A DNA stretch of 64,000 nt from Diphasiastrum complanatum (taxonomy: Eukaryota; Streptophyta; Lycopodiopsida; Lycopodiales; Lycopodiaceae). The translations under genes were made by a program, and so were the position numbers. The stretch covers positions 30,285,785 through 30,349,784 of the forward strand of contig CM055097.1 of the NCBI GenBank assembly GCA_029204225.1. The letters are read 5' to 3'. The notes beneath the pieces are model-generated. The model searched no databases, was not told the origin of the DNA, and saw nothing but the letters and a program-made list of their open reading frames with translations. Shown here one piece after another: positions 1 to 11,364 of this stretch (its first letter is position 1; every line of letters starts with the position of its first letter).

Positions 1-13
1 AGAGAGAGAGAGA
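1..13. repeat. (GA)n microsatellite, cut by window edge
   Basis: The window opens inside an AG run, so its full length is unknown. Many such tracts occur in the window. Confidence 0.8.
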
Positions 14-1829
14 CTGACTGTGTAGCACTATAAATAAGAGGTTGCTGCTTTGTGAGCGAGTGGAAGGAGAGATCGGGGACAAATGGATCACGCAACTATC
101 CAGTACTCCATTTCCACGTGCTCTTTAGAAAAAAAAAAGTTATTTTGATGACACCTTTATAGACATTATTTTTCATGTGTTTAACAACCATTCAAGGGCT
201 TGTGTTTTAAAGCCATAGAAGCATTTCACTACAACTCTCATGTGGTTCTCCGATAGAAAATTAACACCTAGCAATTAGCATTGTGGTGAATTTTCCTTGT
301 ATCCTATAAAACATGCACATGTGACATACATGTGATATGTGAAAAAAAATTAAGTCCATTCGATGATGTATGGGTAAAGTTGTTGACTGTGACTAGCAAC
401 ACGAAGGCTTGAATCCCAACCATTGCGTAGTGACATCTTAAGAGCTTGCTCCTCACTTGGTGTTGACCACATGGTGCTGCCAAGCTATACATGTTGTGTA
501 TAATCCCCACGTAATATTTTTACCAAGCTCCTAAAATGTCACTTTGCAGTGGTTGGAATTTGAGCATGCGCCTTACCGATCACAATCAACAACTCTCTAC
601 TCATACACGATGCTGCGCTAAACATTAAGTCACATCACACTGGAAGACCTCGATTAAGAAAGTTCTAGCCCATGCGATCTAAAAGAAACTCTCAATATTC
701 ATAAATAGTTTACAGAAGTTTAATACTGGTAAAATTAATGAGCATGCATGGATAGTCTAAAACTTATTTTCATCCCTGAATCACTCTTCATGTCAAATTG
801 AATGCACCATTGACCAACCAGCCACCATCAAATGGATAAACCCTTCTTCTAAGCTACCCAATACCCATGCATATCTCTAGATGAAAACTATCCCAAGATG
901 ATGGCAAATTAATTTCTAAAAAGGAGAAAAAAAACTTAGAGCTTACTTGAGCACAATATGCAATAAGGGGCAACTACAACTTGTATTTACTTGTAATTTC
1001 TGAGGACGTCAATAAGCCCTAACAAACATGGTCCCATAGATTGTCCTAAGAAGTCATGAGTTCGAACTCACCCTAGAGTCTAAACTTGTTTGGGTCTTCA
1101 TGGCCTCGAAGCTATAATAGTCAAAGGCTAAGTCCTTAAGTTGTGACTACATAAGTTTTTAAAAAAAAGTGCTTTATACTGGGTGAAAAAACTAAAACCA
1201 TTTTAGCTTAAAGGGTTTTGAAAACCTAGTACTACTTTAGATTTAGTAGGTGAATTACCATTATAAGAAATGAACCAAGACTTTATAGATAATTTGTGAC
1301 CACTTGCATTGAGTAAATCAAATTTGTAAACATCCAAGTCTCAACGTTAGTCAATATATGATCTTGGAATGGTAGTCTCTTTGAATTTTTCCACACATGT
1401 CAATCTCAAGATTTCCACATGTCCTTATCATTTGTCACACTCATTTTCTTTATTATGAGATGCCATTCTCAACATTGTTCTAGAAATACACTTTTGATAT
1501 TATTGGTGCATATATTCTTGTTCATATAAAATACACACACTTGAGAGTATAGAGTCAATATGTATATTAGCCAGCCTATTAGCGAAATGAAGTCTAGCTA
1601 TGGCTATTTCACAATAATAATGAGGACATTGTGATATACCACAAAGGCCTTGCCATATTGTGGTATTTTCAGATTTTGTAAAATGAAAAATATCATTGTG
1701 TAAGATGAAAAGCGACCAACGATTAGTTTTTTTGTAGACACAAATGTCCCAGAAACGATGCATAGTGGTTGGCAATGTTTTTTTTCTCTTTGAAGCTTGA
1801 CTATTCATGATCCTAGAATTCAATATTGA
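14..1829. other. No gene recognised
   Basis: AT-rich sequence in which no reading frame resembles a known protein. A short stretch at 1057-1072 looks like a Pol III B box (GTTCGAACTC core), as in tRNA-derived SINEs, but I find no convincing A box. The two short minus-strand frames (304-510, 1500-1823) have no family features. Confidence 0.6.
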
Positions 1830-2970
1830 CTAATTTACTATTTAATAATCATTATTTTTCAAGTTGGAGGCAGGACTTAAAGACAATAGCCACAATATTC
1901 AATATTGAGCATTTAACATTTCACAGTGAGTATTCATAACATGTTTTTAGGTTTTTAATAATTGCAGTCATGATTTTGAAATGGTTACTACTACATTAGA
2001 ATCAAGCATTCACAGTCTCGAAATCTCAGCATCACTATTCAGGCACAATTCCTATGCTCAAATTCATGTTGTAGTCAATATTTAGAAAAGTAGTCACAAA
2101 TTTTAGTAATTTATCTGTATAGTTTTATAGCTCAAAATCAATGTTTGCAAAAGTAGTCATAAATCTCAAGATGCAAGATCACCATTCACGATTCCATGAA
2201 GGTACTCATGAAATCATAATTCAAGATTTTAGAATTAGTAAGATATAGATCAATCGCAGATGTACTCACAGCTTTACAATTTGTATTCACTAATTTGGTA
2301 ATCAAAATTCATGGACAATCACAAAATTTTATGATTCAACACTCACAAATCTCAATCTAGTATTGATGAGATTCACATTCAATGTCAAGAAATGTAATGA
2401 TTCATTCTTTACAAAAGACACAATCTACTATTCACAATTTTAGTAGTTAAAAAAAGTCAAAACTCATTATGGAAGTCATATTTCAATACCCATGCGATTT
2501 CATATTCGCAAGAGTAGTTTACGCTAAGATTTTTTATGATTTGAAAATACTTATGATTAAACAACTAATTTTTATAAATAAGTATCCATAGCATTCATGA
2601 TCAATAGTCAAAGTGTAAATAATTGATATTCAAAGTATTCCTGTATAGAACTTCATATCTTGACACTCAATCTTTTTGGAGTATTCTGAATCAATATTCA
2701 AGATATTCATGATCATTTTTTTTCAATGAATATTTATATTCAATATTCATTATCAATAAATAGAATGTTCACTATCATTATTCAAAGTATTTACGTTCAA
2801 TATTCAACATATTTACATCTAGTATTCATGCATTTATGATCAATATTTTGACTTTTCATTATTAATATTCCAAACATTCACAATTTGTATTCAAAATGCT
2901 CACTATCTATATTAAGAGTTTTCAAAATTAGTATTCAATGTATTCACATTCAGTATTTAAAATAATCATA
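1830..2970. repeat. Degenerate ATTCA-rich tandem array
   Basis: Over about 1.1 kb the words ATTCA, CAATATTCA, TATTCAC and ATTCATGATCA recur every 15-35 bases, in the same orientation, with many substitutions. The order is best kept at 2640-2960. It looks like an old short-period minisatellite. There is no open frame of note. Confidence 0.55.
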
Positions 2971-3334
2971 ATCTATAAAATCAATGATGAGAGAGGGTCA
3001 CAAAAATTTGAATTTTTTAAGGTGAGATTGAGGACTTTCAACAATTCATTTTTGAGCTTTTCTATAAAGGGAAAAAAATTTCATCCCTTCATTCTGATGT
3101 TTCATTTAAGAAAAAAAGACTTGCACCTAGATGGTGGCTCCAACTATTAAACCAAGTGCTTTTTGTTGTTGTTTTTAAATTCTTTGATAGTTTTGATTTT
3201 TTTTTTTAATATTACAAAAAAGAAAATGCTCATCATCTCCACGCCCTTTGCCAAATCTTCGCAAGAAGCACATAGTCTCCACGTTTGATTTTGATTTTTT
3301 TAATAGATTGATCAAAATTATCTTTTCTTTTATT
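2971..3334. other. No gene recognised
   Basis: AT-rich spacer with T-rich and A-rich runs between the ATTCA array and the end of the Gypsy pol fragment. The plus-strand frame at 2938-3150 shows no family features. Confidence 0.5.
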
Positions 3335-3396
3335 TTAAACTTGTTCAGTTTCTATTAATGCTAAACGACGGTCCTCATCCACTTGTGTTAGAGCTA

Positions 3397-4264
3397 TCAT
3401 TCGCTCTTGAAGGCTATCATTTTCATCCATATGTTTTCCATTATCAATGCGGGAGGTTGGACTTTGAACTCTATAGGTAATATCGGGTGCATTCCATATA
3501 CGAGGTAGTATAGAGTCTGCTTGGTTGTAATTTTCTCGGCAGTTCGATATGCCCATAAAACTAATGGTAACTTTTGATCCCAATCGGAAGAATGTGTCTT
3601 TGTTATTTTATTTAGAATTTTACACAAGATTCCGTTGGCTTGCTCAATTAGTCCGTTTGCTTTAGGATTATACGGAGTGGTTTGACGATGTGTAATGGAA
3701 AAATATGGTAACATAGCTTCAATAGTTTGATTAAGAAAATGGTTTTTCCTATCACTAACAAGTTCTAAAAGACATCCATAATGAGTGATGATGTTTTGAA
3801 ACCAGAACTTTGCCACTGTTTTGGCATCATTTTTAACTATAGCTTCGGCCTCTACCATCTTGGTAGCATAGTCCGTTGCAACGAGAATATAATGTCGGCG
3901 GGTTTTACGAGTGGTTGTTTTGATAGGCCCTACAAAATCTATTCTCCACTTCTCAAAAGGTGCTAAGGGAATGATCGGTGTAAGTGGCCAGTCGTGTCGT
4001 GAAGCTAGGTTTCCCCATCCTTTGAGATGCATCACATTTTTGAATGAAAAGTTTAACATCTCTATTAAGTGTAGGCCACCAATACTTAACATTCAAAATT
4101 TTTCTGGCAGTATTTCTAAGGGCATAATGGCCCCCCAAACCTTCTTCATGTAGTGCTCTTATTACGGTGGTGATTTCGGTGGGTTCTATACACCGGCGAA
4201 GATTATCGTCAGCTCCTAATTTATATAATATCTTATCTATAATTGTGTAGGGTCCTACTTTCAC
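3397..4264 (-). pseudogene. Gypsy integrase with H2C2 zinc finger, frameshifted
   Basis: Integrase joins the element cDNA to chromosomal DNA. The zinc-finger half (4264-3953) carries the typical KYWWPTL motif followed by CDASQR, so the second cysteine of the usual CDxCQ is Ser. The catalytic half (4092-3397) shows FEKWRIDFVGP, ATDYATKMVEA, VSDRKNHF and NPKANGLIEQANG. These fit the D, D and E positions of a DDE integrase, with SDRK where SDRG is usual. The two halves overlap in different frames, so at least one frameshift separates them. Confidence 0.88.
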
Positions 4265-5094
4265 AAGAAAAAACTATCTTCTGCTGTTTATTGAAATGAT
4301 CAGGATAAATTTGATCTTGTAATATATTAATGATGTCTTCATAAATAGATGATTCCGCTTGAATGCACATGATGTGCTCATCTAGGAATTCATCTAATAT
4401 TGGTTCAAATCAATTTTTAGTTCTAAGCCGTGATATATAGTCGGCATTTTGGTGGTCCTTTCCCCTCCTTAACTCTACTTGATAATCGAATTCATCTGAT
4501 AATAGAATCCATCTAGCTATCCTTCCTGAAAGGTTGGGTTTATTTACTAAATGCTTTCATTCATTGTGGTCTACATGGAAAACAAAAGGGTATCCTAGTA
4601 GATAATGCCTAATAATTTTCACTGAGTAGATCATGCCTAATGCCTCTCGGTCTGTGGCAAAATAATTTTTTTTGGATGCTGGTAATTGTCTACCAGCATA
4701 ATATATTGGATAAGCACTACACCGATTGCAAATGATGAAGAGTCTACATATACATGAATTTCTTCTTCCAATCTGGAGGTCTAACTTTAGTTGCTTCTGC
4801 TAAGGACTACTTCAATTTGTCAAAAGCGTCCTGGTGATCTTGTGACCAGTGATATTCAACATATTTCTGTAATAATAATGTTAAAGGAGTAACTACTATA
4901 GCATATTCTTTTATTATTCTACGATAGTATCCTATGTGGCCTAAAAATCCCCTAAGCTCGCGTAGATTAGTTGGCTCATCCAATTCTAAAATCATTCTAA
5001 CTTTTTCGATATCAGCTTGAATGCCATTCTTCAAAATTTTGTGGCCTAACAGAATGCCTTCCCTCATTTCAAAATAGCATTTGGATGGATTCAA
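4265..5094 (-). pseudogene. Gypsy reverse transcriptase C-terminus and decayed RNase H
   Basis: The frame 5094-4807 has the RT thumb/connection signature: NPSKCYFEMREGILLGH, then LRELRGFLGHIGYYRRI and a WSQDHQDAFDKLK end, as in plant Gypsy pol between RT and RNase H. Below 4807 the RNase H region is recognisable only in pieces, broken by stops and shifts. The RT palm with its YxDD motif is missing. Confidence 0.8.
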
Positions 5095-5100
5095 TTTAAG

Positions 5101-5739
5101 AGATGTCTCTTGCCATCATCTTAAAGTCTTTTCTAATGCATCCACATGATCTTTCAATGGTGGAAATGCGATATTTCAAGAGTGGAAGATTTGTAAACTT
5201 GAAGAAGCACCTTTGGATCAACACCTTATTCAATTTATTGATGGTTTGGAGTCAAGTCAAGAGCTCAAGACCTGAGGACTCCAAGAAGAACCATCAGTAT
5301 CAAGATGGAGCCATCAAGGCTCAATCATATGGATCAAGCAAGGCAAGTTGTCTTTGGCAACATTATGTATGCACTTAATAGTTTAATTGATGTATCCGCA
5401 AGTGCACAAAATGCCTTGGAATCCATGGCTGGGCATGATGTTTAGTTTTGAAGTGTGCTACATGTATATAGACACATTTATGGAGCATCTTGTAAGGGAT
5501 CCTCTAAGAGGTGGTGAAAGACCCTTCATGAACATCTTTCTCTATTGGAGTCTTAAAAGTTTCTTGTTTGTAGTTGGAGTTTTTTTAACACTCCTAAAAG
5601 CTTTCATTCATCTATCAAGAGAGTTGTAAATAGATCAAGCTAAATTTGGACTCAAAATGTGACTCAAAGAAGTAACGTTACGTTAAAGCATAACAGAGAA
5701 AATTCTAAATAAATTAACAAACACACAAGAGAGAGACAA
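5101..5739. other. No gene recognised
   Basis: Sequence between two retroelement fragments. Plus-strand frames at 5103-5378 and 5387-5629 have no family features. The 5640-5740 part is A-rich with overlapping AACGTTA words. It could be a decayed LTR or leader, but no matching partner was found. Confidence 0.45.
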
Positions 5740-6500
5740 CATAAAAGAATAGAAGAATCTGACTCATCTACTAAGTCTGAATTAGAATCTGATTCAATAG
5801 ATGAAGAAGAGTCTTCTGATTCTTCGTCTTATTCTTTGTCGTCTGAAGAAGAAACTAGTTATAGGAAATCTAAGAGTAAGAACTCAGATAGGAGAAGGAG
5901 AATGGAAAAGTCCGAAAAGACAGATCCATTGAGGAAGAGTGTAGAGCTTTTAGCAAAAGAAATGGAGACTTGAAAGTCCAGATGTCCGACGTTAAAGCTA
6001 AGAGAAGCAAAATCAAACACTAATGTTTGGTGTGCAGCTTGCGATAAAGAGGGACACTCTAAAATAAACTGTCCTAATTTACAAACCAACTATATGGAGG
6101 AAGAATTATTCCCCAGTTGATAAGCACGACGAGGTAGCCTATACTACTACTCCTTTTAACCAAAAGAATTTTACGTCTAAACCATGCAATAGTCAACAAT
6201 ATACTATTTTGTGTAGAAGAGGGACAAGAGATTCCATTCCACCACCAAGAGTAAAGGGTTTGTGCTATAATTGTGGAGCCCCTGGTCACTATTCGCCTAA
6301 TTGTCCTAAACCTAGGAGGTCAGTAGTATATGTGCCACTTCGTGCTAATTGTAAAGGCGAAGGACATTTTACTGCTGAATGTCCTTAGCCACAACAGCCA
6401 CAGTCTAAACCACGATTTGTAAAGACATCTAGAGAAGATGAGCCACGACCATCTAAATCTAACACTGACATGGTAGTCCAAAGGATAGAAGTAGAATCGG
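5740..6500 (+). pseudogene. Gypsy-type gag with three CCHC knuckles
   Basis: Gag packages element RNA. The plus strand encodes an acidic Ser/Glu/Asp-rich stretch (5750-5860), a basic stretch with KSKSKNSDRRRR, and then three CX2CX4HX4C zinc knuckles. Knuckle 1 is at 6031-6072 and knuckle 2 at 6263-6304. Knuckle 3, at 6341-6382, has lost its first cysteine (TGT to CGT, Arg). Frameshifts separate them and a TAG follows at 6386. The same acidic-basic-knuckle layout appears on the minus strand at 17602-19360, so the two may be one family. Confidence 0.78.
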
Positions 6501-6727
6501 AGATTTTAGAAAATCAAGACCAGGATTGGCTTGAACTATACTTAGATCTAAATAAAGTTACAACTAGAATAGGAAAAATATACCAACTCTTAGAGATAAA
6601 AAGAAGAAGGATAAAAATATGAAGAACGTGAAAAATGCGACAAACAAAATACAAATAGCAGAACAGTCCGTAGAAACTTTTGAAAATAAAAATCCAAAAA
6701 TTTGACAGGTTTGCTGAAAAATAGCTT

Positions 6728-7543
6728 ACTGCAAAAGAGATATTTGGTCTTGTACAAACCATTGCGTACATGAGAGATCCAAGTATCAATCGATAAGGAT
6801 ACTCCCTCATCTACTCTTCTTCTTGCTTGGTCTGGTGACATTGGTCCTTTAATAAATGCATGCCTGGATCCATCAGTGAGTGAGCTAATTTACAATTCAT
6901 TAGATTGTATCTGTTAAGAACATTGTGAAGATACCTTTGTTGAGTGATGTAAATCAGTCATTTCGCTCTGTCTCTGTGGATTCGAATGCCGAGACAAAAG
7001 TGAGCTTCGCCCAGAACAGTCATGTCGAACTCTGAAAATAACATCTACTTAGAATCCTTAACCAAATTAGTATTGTTGTTGAAAAGCAACGTATCATCCA
7101 CGTATAAGGTGATGATAATGAAGGATTACTGCACTGACTTGGAATAGACGTTGCAATCAGCAGTGCTTGGTTTGAATCCTTGTTCGATGAGAAATGTGTT
7201 GATCCTCTGGAACCAAGCTCTGGCAGATTGTTTCAAGCCTTAAAGTGCTTTGTGTAGTTTACAGACATAATTTTTCATACCTTCCAAAAAATATCCTTCG
7301 AGCTGGATCATGTAGATATCTTCTCGTATAACTCCATTCAGATAAGCTGTTTGTACATCAAGTTGATGTACTTCGAGGTCGGCAGCTGCAACATAAGACG
7401 AGCATTCGGATCGATGAATGCTTGACTACTGGACTGAAAGTCTCGCTGTAGTCGATGTTTGGGATTTGATCAATTACTCCGTTTGCAATCAATGATATTG
7501 CAGCCAATAGGAGCTTCGACTAGTGACCATGTTTGGTTCTCGA
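6728..7543 (-). pseudogene. Copia reverse transcriptase, frameshifted
   Basis: The minus strand encodes an intact YVDD catalytic motif (7104-7093), flanked by Copia-like FIIITLYVDDTLLF and by ECDMTxLGEAHF-like sequence. Upstream parts have the bait-and-palm blocks of Copia RT but are split by stops and shifts. The frame ends near 6728, within the conserved block that precedes RNase H. Confidence 0.85.
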
Positions 7544-8727
7544 TCAAAGAGGAATACTCTCTGTCCATAGCTTCTCTCCAGAGATCAGAGTCTGGCTGGC
7601 TGAGTGCTCTTCGACTATAGTCGGTTCCTGTATCAAGAGATATGCAGACTCAGGAGTATACCTTGTGGGCTTTGTGCACACTTGGCTTGATCTTCTGGGA
7701 GGATTTGACTGATGAATCACTCCTGGGACTTGTTGCTGGGTAGTAGCAACTTCTTCATGTGATTCACTATCACGAAGTGGGTCGACAATAGACACGCCTG
7801 AGCCAGAAGCTTGGACTGTCGTGTCAATGGCAGGTGATGAAGGTTCTCCTGGAGCAATATCCTTGCCTTTGAGATCGACGAACTGATCCTCGATAAAGAC
7901 AGTATCCTGGCTATACAAGATTTGCTGGGTATCAAGATCATACATCTTGTATGTATTATCAGATGAAGTATATCCAATCAGGATGGTCTTGAGACCTTGG
8001 AAGTCCAATTTTTTTCTCGTGCCTTTTGGGATCTACGTGTAGGCAACGCACCCAAACACTCTTAGGTTCTTCACAGAAGGCTTATAGCCTGTCCACACCT
8101 CGTGGGGTGTCTTGTCTGGGAGGGCCTTGGTCGAACATCTGTTCTGGACGTAAGTTGCATTGGAGATAGCTTCAGCCCAGAATCTCTTGGGTAGCGATGC
8201 ATGCGCTAGCATACATTTGGCTGATTCAACCAGGGTACGGTTCTTCTTCTCGCTAAGCCATTAGACTGAGGACTGTAAGGAGTGATGAATTGCTTCTCAA
8301 TGCCTTGGCTTTGGCAGTACTCCTTAAACTCGATAGAGATATATTCTCCACCATTGTCTGAACTTAGAGCCTTGATTGTTCGTCTAGTCTCCTTTTCTGC
8401 ATGCTCCTTGAAAATTTTGAAGCAGTTGAAGGCTTCTGATTTCTTCTTTATAAAATACACCATAGTCCTTCTGGAAAATTCATCAATAAAAGCTATAAAT
8501 TACTTTGCATCCTTCAGCGAAGGATTTTTCATCAGGCCACAAATGTCTGAATGTACAACATCTAGCAATTTTCTACCAATATGCTGATGGCTTGATTTAG
8601 ATGGTTTCCTAGTCTGCTTACTAACTAGATAGTCTTGATAGACTAGTAACTCGACTTTATCTCGAGGATAGTCAAGATCAAGAACAATAGATTGTCTAGA
8701 CATTTCTTGTACAGCAGCATGATTCAA
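7544..8727 (-). pseudogene. Copia integrase and linker, frameshifted at the catalytic Glu
   Basis: The frame 8727-8500 carries the HSDICG block with the first catalytic Asp, and 8463-8206 carries SSDNGGEY with the second. The third block reads PQSNGLARRR, where Copia integrases have a Glu just after NGxA. A one-base deletion there shifts the frame and removes it. The C-terminal and linker segment 8008-7544 (GYTSSDNTYKMYD, then a Ser/Pro/Gln-rich stretch and RRSSQV) is open. Confidence 0.85.
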
Positions 8728-9333
8728 GTGACCAACTCTATGTTGCCACCAAAGTAAACTTTTATTTGCATGATAGAAGTACTGAGCTCCTGACTAGAGG
8801 CAGAAAAACAATGACTTAATCTATATAAGTATCCATGTCTCTTTCCGAGTGCTAGGATCTTGTCTGTCCTATCAACTACTTTGCACTGATCACATTCGAA
8901 TTCTACTCTATGTCCTAGATCTGTGATTCTGCTTACAGAGAGCAGATTCGTAGACAAATTTGGTATATATAGGACTTTAGAAAGTAGCTTAGACTGATCA
9001 TTTGCAAAGCGTAATTTCACCTTTAATAGCTTGTGTGCTATTGTCTCCAAGGTGAACATATTTCTTGGTACCGTAAAGTGTATAGGACTCGAAACAGCCA
9101 ATAAGGCTGGTCATGTGTTGAGTGGCTTCGAAATCTAGAAACCAAGAACTGTTGCCAGATGCTCCTTGATGGCTGGTCATGAAGGCATCATGATCTACTT
9201 CTTGAATAGGCTTTGGAGCTTCTACAGCTACATTTGCCACTTGGTTCGACTGCCCCTTGCTGTTGTTCTTGGCTTGAAGTATTCGGTAGTCTTGAATTTT
9301 GTGGTTGTTTCGCTTGCAGTATCTGCAGAACAA
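8728..9333 (-). pseudogene. Copia nucleocapsid knuckle, protease and pre-integrase, defective
   Basis: The frame begins CRYCKRNNHKIQDYR, a CCHC knuckle whose last cysteine is Tyr. The protease block reads WFLDFEATQHM where Copia elements normally have DSGAT, so the catalytic DSG is lost although the first Asp remains. The frame 9101-8724 has the GAG-pre-integrase features ILALGKRHGYLYRL and PNLSTNLLSVSRI. Confidence 0.85.
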
Positions 9334-9564
9334 CTTCTTCTTTGTCTACGGATTCGACTGTTCTTTGTGTTGTGCTGATTTCTGGTTTGGCTTTGATTGC
9401 TTCAGGCCTTTATTCTTCTTCTGCTTAGTCGTGCTCTTGTTGGTGTATAAAGCATGAGAATCAACTGAGGAACTTGAGGCTTCGTTCCTCCGCGTGTCTT
9501 CCTGCAACAATATAGTAATGACTCTTGAAAGAGTCAGTTTTGGATGAGTCGTGATGATCATCAC

Positions 9565-10053
9565 CTAGCTGTCGTATGAGCTTGACAAGCTTGTAAGCAA
9601 TTGCATCACTGTGTCTTGATCGTTTATGACAGATCTGACAATGGCCATTTGCCTTAGCAAGTTCTTGAATTGATTAATGTGATTCTGCAGGGAATCACCA
9701 TTCGTCATCTTAAGGGAGTAAAATTTCTTCCTGAGATGTAGCTTGGAAGCTATATGTCGCACTTTGTATAGTGTGCTCAAGATGTCCCAGACTTCTTTTG
9801 ATGTCTGAGCCTCGGATACATGGCCGATCTCGGTAATTGTGATGTTGAGGATAATCAGAGTGAAAGCCTTTCCATCCTTCAGCTTCCATCTGGCGATTGC
9901 TGCATCGTCTGCTTCGGGTTTTTCTTCTGTACCTGTAACAACGTCATACAATTCTTTAGCCATTAGTACAGTTTTCATCTTAAATTTCCATAGATGGTAA
10001 TTTTCTCCATCAAGATTGTCCATGATGGGACTGGCTTTCCCTTGGGAATCCAT
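9565..10053 (-). CDS. Copia gag N-terminal half
   Basis: Open from ATG at 10053 for 162 codons. It contains the Copia gag (UBN2/DUF4219-like) hallmarks: LDGENYHLWKFKMKTVL near the start, then SKEVWDILSTLY and a NHINQFKNLLRQM block. The ATG lies about 140 bases below the primer-binding site, as expected. The frame ends before the knuckle, which follows in another frame. Confidence 0.85.
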   Translation of the reverse strand: MDSQGKASPIMDNLDGENYHLWKFKMKTVLMAKELYDVVTGTEEKPEADDAAIARWKLKDGKAFTLIILNITITEIGHVSEAQTSKEVWDILSTLYKVRHIASKLHLRKKFYSLKMTNGDSLQNHINQFKNLLRQMAIVRSVINDQDTVMQLLTSLSSSYDS

Positions 10054-10143
10054 GTGGAAGATTAATTTAAGTGATAGGTAAAACTATCAGTGACTTAAGT
10101 ATGAAAATCTAATTCATAATTATAGAATAAGAAGACAATTACT

Positions 10144-10459
10144 CTATCGGCTAGTAGAGTCTTGTACTGGGAAAGTTTATCAGGCTACAAAAATAGCTCT
10201 GATACCATGTTGGAAGAAGGAGAGTGTGTGAGTGTGAGAGACGAAAATAAATAGCTTGTACAAGACTCTATCGGCTAGTAGAGTCTTGTACTGGGGAAGC
10301 TTATCAGGCTACGAAAATATCTCTAATACCATGTTGGAAGAAGGAGAGTGTCTAGTAGAGTCTTGTACTGGGGAAGCTTATCAGGCTACGAAAATAGCTC
10401 TAATACCATGTTGGAAGAAGGAGAGTGTGTGAGTGTGAGAGACGAAAATAAATAGCTTG
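10144..10459. repeat. Tandem triplication of the Copia LTR-PBS junction
   Basis: A unit running from CTAGTAGAGTCTTGTACT through the PBS complement to TGTTGGAAGAAGGAGAGTG occurs three times: about 10144-10266, 10267-10351 and 10352-10459. The middle copy is shortened. The PBS complement is GCTCTGATACCA in copy 1; copies 2 and 3 read ATACCA with the preceding G changed to A. Confidence 0.85.
10196..10207 (-). promoter_or_regulatory. Copia primer-binding site (initiator Met tRNA type)
   Basis: The minus strand reads TGGTATCAGAGC, complementary to the 3' end of initiator methionine tRNA and usual in plant Copia elements. It sits directly inside an LTR ending in CA and upstream of gag. Confidence 0.88.
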
Positions 10460-11110
10460 AAAAGAAAACGAACATGAAAAAGAAACGAACTCGAAATTCG
10501 AACAAAAAATGAACTCAAACGGAATGTGTTCGTGTGCAGCGGAATGAGCTATATTACTTCTTTCCTAAGCATGACTACGCCTATCAGAAACGAATAGAAC
10601 GGTAGTGATAGAAATCACGATCGTTCTGATTACATAGTTAAACAGTAATAAAATACTAGAAAAATAATTTGTCACGAACAACTAGACAAACTATATGTCG
10701 CAAAAGATTCGCAAAGAGCTAGACTGAGCTCGGCAGATAATCAGTCACGAATGATTCGCGAAAGGCAAGACTAAATATTAGTCGTCAATGGCTAGACTAA
10801 CGATAACTCGCTAGAAACGAATTACCAGATTGAGCAACAAGAGAGTCAGACATAATGAAAATAAGCATAGCAATATTGGCACAGATTTGAACGCAGAACA
10901 AAAGAGCTGTTATCAGATTAAGTATAGCAAAATATACGTGTCAATAATGCGGTAGAGCACAAGACAATAGCAGACGAAACCGCGTGCTCTACAAAGTAAT
11001 TCAATCTGTAAGAGGAATGAACCTGTTACTAACAATAAAGAATCAAGCACAAGGCATCTACTTCGTCTATCTCTGATAAGCTTTTGATGCAATGATATTA
11101 CACACACTTG
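10208..11110 (-). mobile_element. 5' LTR region of the Copia element (outer end uncertain)
   Basis: On the minus strand the LTR ends CCAACA at 10208, next to the PBS. The LTR-like sequence continues to at least about 11100. I found no matching TG end or second LTR, so the upper limit is a guess. The region has repeated CGAA-type words (TTCGC, CACGAA) and a minus-strand TATATATG at 11157-11164 that could lie just outside or inside it. Confidence 0.4.
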
Positions 11111-11364
11111 ATCTTCAATCTCTTGACTTTTGTTTAAATACGCAAATGATATTCATCATATATACACAATGTTACAGGTGTTTAGATGAAGAAAATACAA
11201 AGTGGATGTGTTTTCTGTAGGAGATCATGGGTGGCTATAGTCGTTGTCAAGTCTGTTAGCGCAGTTGCATGGGGTGAGCGTGAAAAGGGTGCGACGTCAG
11301 CCTTTGCTGAAGTGAACGTTGGTGAAGATGCGAAAAATACGTCACTCTGACGAAATGCCTTAGA

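Larger units (their letters stand above)
3335..5100 (-). mobile_element. Ty3/Gypsy pol fragment (RT end, RNase H, zinc finger, integrase)
   Basis: Read on the minus strand, the domains follow Gypsy order: end of reverse transcriptase (from 5094), RNase H-like region (about 4800-4270), H2C2 zinc finger (4264-3953), then integrase core (4092-3397). The frame shifts between modules, so it is not an intact polyprotein. No LTR, PBS or gag could be linked to it. The upper end stops abruptly near 5100, where the sequence no longer resembles pol. Confidence 0.88.
6715..10207 (-). mobile_element. Ty1/Copia element, 3'-truncated
   Basis: On the minus strand the order is PBS (10207-10196), gag (10053-9565), knuckle and protease (9333-8998), GAG-pre-integrase (about 9100-8724), integrase (8727-8100), linker (8008-7544) and RT (7540-6728). 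The RT ends in a recognisable SLMYAMVCTRPNISFA and similarity stops near 6715, next to the plus-strand gag. RNase H and the 3' LTR are absent. Coding is broken by several frameshifts. Confidence 0.9.

Noticed and set aside
1050..1075. tRNA gene
   Set aside because: Only a B-box-like word; no cloverleaf or A box. The B-box-like word at 43540-43555 fails for the same reason.
5740..6500. Integrated pararetrovirus (tandem zinc knuckles beside RT)
   Set aside because: The RT nearby is on the other strand and followed by integrase, which pararetroviruses lack; no movement or coat protein motif seen.
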